Shown in pieces: positions 32,373-38,427 of a stretch of DNA of 38,427 bases. A model generated the notes under the pieces. It made no database searches. It was given only the letters and a program-made list of their open reading frames with translations, and had not been told where the DNA came from. A program made the translations under genes and the position numbers. Numbering within the stretch: position 1 is the first letter of the stretch; every line of letters begins with the position of its first letter. The DNA comes from an uncultured Bacilli bacterium. GTDB taxonomy: Bacteria > Bacillota_I > Bacilli_A > RF39 > UBA660. The DNA is taken from NCBI GenBank assembly GCA_947627835.1, contig CANQXM010000001.1, positions 1 through 38,427 of the forward strand, given 5' to 3'.

Positions 32373-33305
32373 ATGACATTCTCTACACGTGTAAAAGAAG
32401 AAATAACAAAGCAAGAAATTGATCGTTACAGCGCTCAAAATGAATTATCAGCAATCATCCGTTATGATGCCAAAATATCGAGAAATCTAATTAGTATGAC
32501 ATTTGAAAATGCTGCCGTAGCAAGAAGAGTTTATAAAAATTTAAAAGAATGCTATAACGTCAATATAAACATTACCGTTCGTAACCAAAAGCGATTTCGT
32601 ATTAAACAAATTTACATCTTAGAAATCAAAGAAAAGGGGAAAGAAATCCTAGAATCTCTATCCATTATGGATAATAATAAAAAAATAGAAATGAAACTCG
32701 AATACCTAGAAGAATTAGAAGCCAAAATTGCCTATATTCGAGGATGCTTTCTCGTAACCGGTTCTATGAATGATCCAAGTACTAGTGGCTACCATTTAGA
32801 ATTTGTTTTTCAAACCAAAAAAGACGCTATATTTATGCAAAAATTACTACTAAGTTTAAACTTAGAAGCCAAAGTTTTAAAAAGAGCCAATCGCTATATG
32901 ACTTATATTAAAAGTGCCGAAATGATTAGTGATATCATTCGAGCCTTTGGAGCCATCAATTGCTTATTCTACTACGAAGACATTCGAATCTATCGGGATC
33001 ATAAAAACATGGTAAATCGATTAAATAACTGTGAAATTGCCAACCAGGAAAAAACCACAGAAACCGGATTAAAACAACTTGAAATTATTAAATATCTAAA
33101 AGAACACGATTTAACAAATTTATTAGATGAAAAAACCCAGATAGTTTTAAATTATCGTGAAAAATATCCCGAATCTTCCTATGCGGAATTAGCAGAAATC
33201 ATAACATTAGAAACCGATTATAGAATAGGAAAATCGGGAATAAATCATCATTTTATTAAAATGCGAAATTTAATGAATACCCATAAACAAAAAAACGACC
33301 TATAA
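32373..33305 (+). CDS. whiA: Sporulation/cell-division regulator WhiA
   Basis: The 310-residue protein has the WhiA layout. An N-terminal domain opens with FSTRVKEEITKQE. A LAGLIDADG-type homing-endonuclease-like fold then covers about 90-190 (YIRGCFLVTGSMNDPSTSGYHLEF), without nuclease activity in this family. A C-terminal helix-turn-helix follows (YPESSYAELAEIITLETDYRIGKSGINHHFIKM). WhiA affects division and chromosome segregation in Bacillus. It usually sits after rapZ and yvcK, which are absent here; it has its own promoter. Its last six bases overlap convergent clpP. Confidence 0.93.
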   Translation: MTFSTRVKEEITKQEIDRYSAQNELSAIIRYDAKISRNLISMTFENAAVARRVYKNLKECYNVNINITVRNQKRFRIKQIYILEIKEKGKEILESLSIMDNNKKIEMKLEYLEELEAKIAYIRGCFLVTGSMNDPSTSGYHLEFVFQTKKDAIFMQKLLLSLNLEAKVLKRANRYMTYIKSAEMISDIIRAFGAINCLFYYEDIRIYRDHKNMVNRLNNCEIANQEKTTETGLKQLEIIKYLKEHDLTNLLDEKTQIVLNYREKYPESSYAELAEIITLETDYRIGKSGINHHFIKMRNLMNTHKQKNDL

Positions 33306-33869
33306 AATCACATCAATCAGGCCGTATTTTTTTGCTTCTTCACTTGACATAAAATAATCTCTTTCTGTATCTTTATCAATACATTTTATAGATTTCCCAG
33401 TTTGCTTCGCAAGTATTTGATTCAGTTTTTTTCGCAAATTTAAAATTCGATCACAGGCAATTTTCATCTCGGTTGCTTGTCCGTTAACACCACCAAGTGG
33501 CTGATGAATCATAATTTCACTATTTGGGAGTGCAGAACGTAACCCCATACTTCCACAAGCCAGTAAAAAGGCAGCCATGCTAGCAGCAATTCCAATAACG
33601 ACCGTTCGAACCGGACTTTTAATAAAATTCATCGTATCATAAATAGCAAATCCCGCAGTTACACTTCCGCCTGGACTATTGATATAAAGACAAATTTCTT
33701 CATGATTTAAAGAATCCAAATAAAGAAGTTCAGATACCACTAAATTTGCAGTACTATCTGTAATTTCTCCAGAAAGAAAAACAATTCGATCTTTAAGCAT
33801 TCTAGAATACAAATCATACGCATACTCACGATTATTACTTTTCTCTAATATAGTAGGAACAATATTCAT
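33300..33869 (-). CDS. clpP: ATP-dependent Clp protease proteolytic subunit
   Basis: ClpP forms the barrel of the Clp proteases. The 189-residue product has the triad at Ser97 (GIAASMAAFLLACG), His122 (IMIHQPLGG) and Asp171 (ERDYFMS). The usual SMGAF is SMAAF here, with Cys further on. It starts MNIVPTILEKSNN..., the typical short start. ATG at 33869 has AGGTGAAAAT upstream, and the longer frame upstream is not expected. It is transcribed alone and converges with whiA with six bases of overlap, so there is no room for a terminator between them. Confidence 0.94.
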   Translation of the reverse strand: MNIVPTILEKSNNREYAYDLYSRMLKDRIVFLSGEITDSTANLVVSELLYLDSLNHEEICLYINSPGGSVTAGFAIYDTMNFIKSPVRTVVIGIAASMAAFLLACGSMGLRSALPNSEIMIHQPLGGVNGQATEMKIACDRILNLRKKLNQILAKQTGKSIKCIDKDTERDYFMSSEEAKKYGLIDVIL

Positions 33870-33968
33870 ATTTTCACCTATCCTTATCATATAAAAAGAA
33901 TACATTTTTATACAAAAAAACTTTGACGAAAAAAGGCATTTGCTAAAGATATAACGATAGGAATACCA

Positions 33969-33997
33969 TTTTCACATAAATAAAAATATAGTATAAT
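33969..33997 (+). promoter_or_regulatory. Promoter for MacB-like permease operon
   Basis: TTTTCA (33969-33974), 17 bases, TATAAT (33992-33997), 49 bases before the ATG at 34047. The -35 is weak. Confidence 0.5.
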
Positions 33998-34046
33998 GAT
34001 TTCATAAAAATACCGAAGCCAAAAAAGTAGTAGAAAGAAGGAAAAT

Positions 34047-35246
34047 ATGTCATTCAAAGATTTGAAGTGGTTAGTAAATAGAAGAATAATAAATAAAAAG
34101 AATATCATCTTTATAATTGTTTTTACAATTTTGATTACAATCATGTTTTTATGCCTTACACTTGTTTTCTATAACATAGATACAAAATACAAATTTCCCA
34201 AAGAAGATGATAATAGCCGTATCTTAATAGCATATGGAGATAGCTCAAGATATGAAGATTTAAAAAATATAAATCATGTCTTAGAAGTAGAAAGCACTAG
34301 ATATCTTAACGTCATCCTTGCACCAGCAACAGAATTTAAAAAAGATGATATGGATACAATCATATGGGTACACACTTATTTTCAAGATTTAAACTATAAA
34401 ATAAAAAATGGAAGAAACATTGAAAATCAATGGGAAGTAATTTGCCCGGATTCTTTTTATCCATATAGTAGTTCTATTGGAAATGAAACCAATAAAATAA
34501 AACCTTCATTATTTTTAAAAGGAACAGAGATTATTGGCAAAACATTTAAAGTAACATCGAAAAATGAAGACCACTTAAATCAAGAATACACATTTACTAT
34601 TGTCGGAACATATGATGCGAAAAAAACTACCAATGAAGTAAACTCTTGCTACACATCCAAAGAAAGTATGGACTATCTATTAAGTAAATATAAAGGATAT
34701 GGCACCAATACTTATTCAGATGGGACAACTTATGAAATTCGTGATGAATTTGATGATGTAATGGTTCGAGTAGATAAATATGAAAACGTTGAAGAAGTTG
34801 CCAAAGCCATTGATGAAAAAGGATTCAATGTTCAACGTGCATTATATGTTAATGAGAATCAAATAGATCTTTCTATAAGTCAAACCGTTTTAGTATTCAT
34901 TATTTTAATATTAATATGTGTAAATATCATCTATAACTTTATATTGAAAAAAAGAAAGTATAATGAAAATTATAATGAATTATTAAAGAGTTGTGGTTAT
35001 AACAAAGAAGAAATATATAATATAGAATTATTGGAAAATTTAGAATTAGTAACCATCAGTATTATAATCTCGTTAATTCTCTATTTTATAATTTACTTCA
35101 TCATGACAAAATTTGTATTAATGTATGCACTTTATAATAATCTTAGAATTGATATTCCATACTTTGGACTTCTAATAAACATCATCCTAATTTACAATTC
35201 CGCTGCAGTCTGTAGTTTTTCCATTTCAAACAAAAGTAAAAAATGA
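34047..35246 (+). CDS. MacB/FtsX-type ABC permease
   Basis: The 399-residue membrane protein has one N-terminal helix (about 20-43), a large extracytoplasmic domain (about 45-270), then three helices near the C-terminus (about 278-300, 330-355 and 372-392). The segment CGYNKEEIYNIELLENL is the family's coupling region. The architecture is that of MacB-like or bacteriocin/antimicrobial-peptide-exporter permeases, but the outer domain is not close to a known one. The ATPase gene starts 26 bases downstream. Start ATG 34047 follows AAGAAGG. Substrate unknown. Confidence 0.75.
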   Translation: MSFKDLKWLVNRRIINKKNIIFIIVFTILITIMFLCLTLVFYNIDTKYKFPKEDDNSRILIAYGDSSRYEDLKNINHVLEVESTRYLNVILAPATEFKKDDMDTIIWVHTYFQDLNYKIKNGRNIENQWEVICPDSFYPYSSSIGNETNKIKPSLFLKGTEIIGKTFKVTSKNEDHLNQEYTFTIVGTYDAKKTTNEVNSCYTSKESMDYLLSKYKGYGTNTYSDGTTYEIRDEFDDVMVRVDKYENVEEVAKAIDEKGFNVQRALYVNENQIDLSISQTVLVFIILILICVNIIYNFILKKRKYNENYNELLKSCGYNKEEIYNIELLENLELVTISIIISLILYFIIYFIMTKFVLMYALYNNLRIDIPYFGLLINIILIYNSAAVCSFSISNKSKK

Positions 35247-35272
35247 AGATAAAAAAATAGAAAGGTAAATAT

Positions 35273-35935
35273 ATGAATATAGAAAATATTGAAAAAATAT
35301 ATCAAACAACGAAAGAAAAAGTAGTGGCACTAAGTGAAGTAACATATGAATTTAAAAAGGGAAAATTTTATGCCATCATGGGTCATAGTGGATCTGGAAA
35401 AAGTACCCTATTAAGTATTTTAGGATGTTTAGAAACAAATTACACAGGGTCTTATAAAATAGAGGGAAAAGATGTTTCAAAATTAAACGATGAAGAATTA
35501 TCAAAAATTAGAATGAAAAAAATTGGCTTTGTCTTTCAAGATTATTTCCTAGATGAGCATCTGAAAGCATACGAAAATGTCATGTTACCTATGTTAATCA
35601 ATTCTGAAATCAAAAAAGAAGAACGCCAAGAAAAAGCAATGAACTTAATCAAAAAGATGGGCCTAGAAGAACGAATGAATCATTACCCAAAAGCATTATC
35701 AGGTGGAGAACAGCAAAGAATATGCTTAGCAAGAGCATTAGCAAATAATCCCGATTATATCTTAGCAGATGAACCAACTGGAAACTTAGATGAAGTAAAT
35801 GAAGAAAAAGTATTTACAGAATTAAAAAAGTTATGTAAAGAAGGAAAGTGTGTTATTGCAGTTTCTCATAGTAATGAAATAAAAAAATATGCAGATGAGA
35901 TTATAACTTTAAAAGGTGGAAAAATAGTGAAGTAG
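35273..35935 (+). CDS. ABC transporter ATPase (LolD/MacB type)
   Basis: The 220-residue protein has Walker A GHSGSGKST (37-45), Q-loop VFQDYFLDEHL, signature LSGGEQQRICLARAL, Walker B ILADEPTGNLDE and switch His AVSHSNE. It is the close match of LolD/MacB-type ATPases that pair with FtsX-fold permeases. It lies between two permease genes and should power both. A short GGTTG/CAACC hairpin with T-run follows its stop. Confidence 0.9.
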   Translation: MNIENIEKIYQTTKEKVVALSEVTYEFKKGKFYAIMGHSGSGKSTLLSILGCLETNYTGSYKIEGKDVSKLNDEELSKIRMKKIGFVFQDYFLDEHLKAYENVMLPMLINSEIKKEERQEKAMNLIKKMGLEERMNHYPKALSGGEQQRICLARALANNPDYILADEPTGNLDEVNEEKVFTELKKLCKEGKCVIAVSHSNEIKKYADEIITLKGGKIVK

Positions 35936-35959
35936 TAAGAAAAGGCATTTTTAACAAGT

Positions 35960-35988
35960 GGTTGAATGTTTGAAATAACAACCTTTTT
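35960..35988 (+). terminator. Weak terminator-like hairpin before second permease
   Basis: GGTTG (35960-35964) and CAACC (35979-35983) with five T after. The stem is only five base pairs with a 14-base loop, so read-through to the next gene would be expected. Confidence 0.3.
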
Positions 35989-36000
35989 AGGAGAATGATT

Positions 36001-36810
36001 ATGTTAACAATAAAAAGTTTTTTGAGAAAGAAAACAACCAAAATTTATATTGTAATTCTTTGCTCCATCATGAGTGCACTTTTTATTTTATGGGTAAGTC
36101 AAAAGCACTATATGAATTTAGTAAATGAAAAATATGCAGGATCTTTTATCGCATTAACCATCGAACAAAATGAAGAATTGAAAGATCAAAACATTCTGGA
36201 TATCCATCGAGCTATTTTAATAAGCCAAGATACTTATATCGTAGAGGATTCAAATTTGTGCGATCATTGCATAGTCGTTTCCGAAGAAATGGCCGAATAT
36301 GTAAATCAAACAATCCCATTAAAAGTAGGAGATAAAACCATAAATGCCGATGTCATAAAAACATATAAAAAACAAAAACTTTTTAATGGAATACTAATTA
36401 GTTCAAAACTATATCAAGAGTTAAACGAAGGTACTAAGGAAAATACTTATTTATTCAATTTAAAATATTGGTCGAAATGGCAACAAATAACAAAAAAATT
36501 AGAAAACAAATATCATAAAGAAACAATGGTTTATTTAAATCAAAATAATCAACCAAGTTATGAAGATAAAATAAAAATAATTACCACATTCATGAATTGC
36601 TTAATAGCACTTTGGGTTCTTGTTTTTGCTGTTATTCTAGTAAACATTGCAAGTGATGAAAAGAAAATCCATAAGTTATACACCTACCTAGGTTATTCAA
36701 AAAGAAAAATCAAACAAATTCTTATTGCCAAATACATGATTTTATTAATTATTGCCGCTACAATAATGGGAATCATTTATTTCATAATCAATAATCTGCC
36801 AATTAAGTAA
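36001..36810 (+). CDS. Second FtsX-type permease subunit, lacking the last membrane helix
   Basis: The 269-residue protein has TM1 (about 14-32), an extracytoplasmic domain with a CDHC pair (near residues 83-86), TM2 (about 202-222) and TM3 (about 241-263), joined by YLGYSKRKIKQILIAKY, the typical coupling loop. The fourth helix expected in this family is missing: the protein ends seven residues after TM3. Start 36001 has AGGAG eight bases upstream; an ATG at 35995 lies too close to it. The stop is directly followed by the ACCGG array, so the end may have been replaced by it. It may be a truncated relic or a half-subunit. Confidence 0.65.
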   Translation: MLTIKSFLRKKTTKIYIVILCSIMSALFILWVSQKHYMNLVNEKYAGSFIALTIEQNEELKDQNILDIHRAILISQDTYIVEDSNLCDHCIVVSEEMAEYVNQTIPLKVGDKTINADVIKTYKKQKLFNGILISSKLYQELNEGTKENTYLFNLKYWSKWQQITKKLENKYHKETMVYLNQNNQPSYEDKIKIITTFMNCLIALWVLVFAVILVNIASDEKKIHKLYTYLGYSKRKIKQILIAKYMILLIIAATIMGIIYFIINNLPIK

Positions 36811-36811
36811 A

Positions 36812-36900
36812 ACCGGTTTCACACAGATAACCGACCGGACTAAACCGGCCAACCGACCGGACAAGACCGGCCGGAATGCTAAAATTTGCAAAAAGACCGG
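36812..36900. repeat. GC-rich array of six ACCGG motifs, nearly helically phased
   Basis: ACCGG starts at 36812, 36834, 36844, 36856, 36866 and 36896, giving spacings of 22, 10, 12, 10 and 30 bp, near multiples of one helical turn. The 12-mer AACCGACCGGAC occurs twice, 22 bp apart (36829 and 36851). One motif is the palindrome ACCGGT and another is followed by CCGG. It stands out from AT-rich surroundings, directly after a stop codon and upstream of the AlbA-type gene's promoter. It looks like a multi-site operator. Confidence 0.75.
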
Positions 36901-36927
36901 ATATATGAAATAAGAATTAAAGATATT

Positions 36928-36959
36928 TCGACAAAAATATAAATAAATTATAGTATAAT
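36928..36959 (+). promoter_or_regulatory. Candidate promoter for AlbA-type gene
   Basis: TCGACA (36928-36933), a 20-base gap, then TATAAT (36954-36959). The spacer is longer than the ideal 17, as in promoters needing activation. It lies between the ACCGG array and the ATG at 36981. Confidence 0.45.
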
Positions 36960-36980
36960 AAGCTCTATTGGAGGGATACC

Positions 36981-38408
36981 ATGCGATTAGAAGATTATGA
37001 AAAAATAGAATCAACCAATATAGACTATAAAGAAAAGTTAGAAGAATCTCATCCAAGAAGTTGGCTGAAAAGTGTATCTGCATTTGCAAATACAAATGGT
37101 GGAGTATTACTATTTGGAGTTAATGATAATAGACAACCGGTTGGAATTGATAATGCTAAATATACTGCATCTAAAATAGCAGAATTAATAAATTCAAAAA
37201 TAAGTCCAATACCTAGATATGAGTTACATTCATTCCAAGAAAATGGCCTTGATTTCATAGAAGTAAAAGTTGGAGATGGACCTGCTGTTCCATACTATTA
37301 TTCTAGTGATGGTAGAAAAATTGCATATATAAGATCCGGAGATAAAAGCATTGAGGCACCTACGCACGTTTTAGATAATTTACTTTTAAAAGGAAACAAT
37401 AAGACTTTTGATAGCTTGCCTAGTATATATAGGTTAGGGGATGTCAGTTTTACTTTATTAGATGCAACATTAAAAAAAGAGACAGGAACGCCAATTGATA
37501 CAAATAGAGATTATATTTCGTTAAATTTAATGAATAGCGATGGGTTTATAACTAATGCCGGATTACTCATTTGTGATCAAGGATTGCTAAAACAATCAAG
37601 AATTTTTTGCACTCGATGGAAGGGTACTGTAAAAGGATCTATTGATGGGGATGCAATTGATGATAAAGAATACACAGGCAGTATAATAAGTTTACTTGAA
37701 AATGCAGAAACCTTCATAAAAAACAACTCAAAGACCGGTTGGGAAATTAATGGAATGTTCAGAAAAGAATTTGCAGAATATCCTACTAAAGCAGTACGTG
37801 AAGCAATAGTAAATGCAATAATACATAGAGATTATCAGATCCTAGGATCTGAAATTCATATAGACATGTATGATGATAGATTGGAAATAACATCTCCTGG
37901 GGGAATGGTCGATGGAAGTCAAATTCAAGATTTAGATTTAACTAAAATACCATCTTTAAGGAGAAATACTATAATATCAGATATATTTAATAGATTACAT
38001 TTTATGGAGCGAAGAGGTAGCGGAATAACAAGAATTATCGAATCGTATGCAGATTCTGTACATAAGCCAAAATTTAGTTCTAATGTTTCAAGTTTTACTG
38101 TTATATTTCCAAATAAGGGCTACATTCATAAAGCAAACAAAGAGAACATAAAAAATAGTAACATAGTAGATGATAAAGATTACTTTTTAATAAAAATTTA
38201 TAAAAATCTAGGAGGAAAAGTAAGAAGTAGTTTTTTAGAACGCTTACAGAATCTATTTAATATTGTTGGATATGAAAAGGAATTTACAAGAGAAAAAATA
38301 GAAGAAGTATTTATGGTAAAAAAATCACGAGCAAACGAAATTATAACTATGTTAATAAATAATAATATTATTGAGAATGACGAATTATTGTATAAGTTTA
38401 AAAAATGA
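36981..38408 (+). CDS. AlbA_2/GHKL-ATPase-type transcription regulator (COG2865-like)
   Basis: The 475-residue protein has an N-terminal AlbA_2 (Schlafen-like) domain, about 5-130, with the hallmarks YKEKLEESHPRSWLKSVSAF and NTNGGVLLFGVNDN. A GHKL-like ATP-binding part follows, about 265-355, with N-box REAIVNAIIHRDY (273-285), DRLEITSPGG (299-308) and ERRGSGI (343-349). A C-terminal winged-helix segment (about 415-470) has FTREKIEEVFMVKKSRANEI. Such proteins are widespread as putative regulators, often on mobile elements, and function is mostly unknown. The ribosome site is GGAGGG. The ACCGG array lies 80-170 bp upstream, so autoregulation through it is plausible. Ends 19 bases before the window edge. 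Confidence 0.85.
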   Translation: MRLEDYEKIESTNIDYKEKLEESHPRSWLKSVSAFANTNGGVLLFGVNDNRQPVGIDNAKYTASKIAELINSKISPIPRYELHSFQENGLDFIEVKVGDGPAVPYYYSSDGRKIAYIRSGDKSIEAPTHVLDNLLLKGNNKTFDSLPSIYRLGDVSFTLLDATLKKETGTPIDTNRDYISLNLMNSDGFITNAGLLICDQGLLKQSRIFCTRWKGTVKGSIDGDAIDDKEYTGSIISLLENAETFIKNNSKTGWEINGMFRKEFAEYPTKAVREAIVNAIIHRDYQILGSEIHIDMYDDRLEITSPGGMVDGSQIQDLDLTKIPSLRRNTIISDIFNRLHFMERRGSGITRIIESYADSVHKPKFSSNVSSFTVIFPNKGYIHKANKENIKNSNIVDDKDYFLIKIYKNLGGKVRSSFLERLQNLFNIVGYEKEFTREKIEEVFMVKKSRANEIITMLINNNIIENDELLYKFKK

Positions 38409-38427
38409 GAAATAAGCAAAATCAGCT

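Noticed and set aside
33870..33960. CtsR operator before clpP
   Set aside because: Only a single GTCAAA half-site is visible on the minus strand; the direct repeat required for CtsR is missing.
36812..36900. CRISPR array or intrinsic terminator
   Set aside because: Repeats are only 5-12 bases with no unique spacers of constant length, and there is no T-run or long stem. No cas genes are present.
1..38427. tRNA or rRNA genes
   Set aside because: The intergenic gaps are short and AT-rich, and none shows a cloverleaf or conserved rRNA segments.

Overview
This window comes from a low-GC, AT-rich member of the Bacillota. Most of it is the near-origin gene order known from Bacilli: tilS-ftsH, soj-spo0J (parA-parB), mscS, DUF951, ychF, rpsF-ssb-rpsR, rplI-dnaB, walJ-rlmH, plus ftsEX, whiA, clpP and a gerQ homologue. 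Several native genes end in TGA, and prfB (RF2) is intact with its programmed frameshift, so TGA is a stop codon here. An uncultured gut Bacilli lineage fits best; this is inference, since no rRNA gene is in view. dnaA and oriC are not in the window, but gene order suggests they are close.

Bases 1-6850 are accessory and loosely packed. They hold the tail of an unknown gene, a nucleoside 2-deoxyribosyltransferase-like gene, a decayed KilA-N gene run into a decayed RhuM fragment, a CarD-family gene behind a promoter and terminator-like hairpin, a DUF1653 gene, and a LysR regulator divergent from a 597-residue protein. The C-terminal half of that protein looks like the archaeal methanogenesis marker 8/DUF2099 family. 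HD-domain and GNAT genes follow.

Bases 6880-33870 are dense housekeeping genes, often overlapping by a few bases: prfB-yitT; tilS-ftsH; parA-parB-mscS-DUF951-AbgT transporter-ychF-Bax inhibitor; rpsF-ssb-rpsR behind an S6:S18-type leader; rplI-dnaB-M23 peptidase-walJ-rlmH-ung; then lemA, a metallo-beta-lactamase-fold hydrolase, a COG2509 flavoprotein, gerQ, a second yitT, ftsE-ftsX-M23 hydrolase, whiA and clpP. Cell-wall work is a theme: two M23 peptidases, one in the place where walRKHI usually sits and one downstream of ftsEX. Promoters are often of the extended -10 type (TGnTATAAT).

Bases 33970-38408 are accessory again: a MacB-like permease, its ATPase and a second permease that lacks its last membrane helix. 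Directly after that stop codon is a GC-rich array of six ACCGG motifs, mostly spaced by multiples of 10-12 bp, lying upstream of an AlbA_2/GHKL-type regulator gene. That array is the most striking unexplained structure in the window and looks like a multi-site operator.
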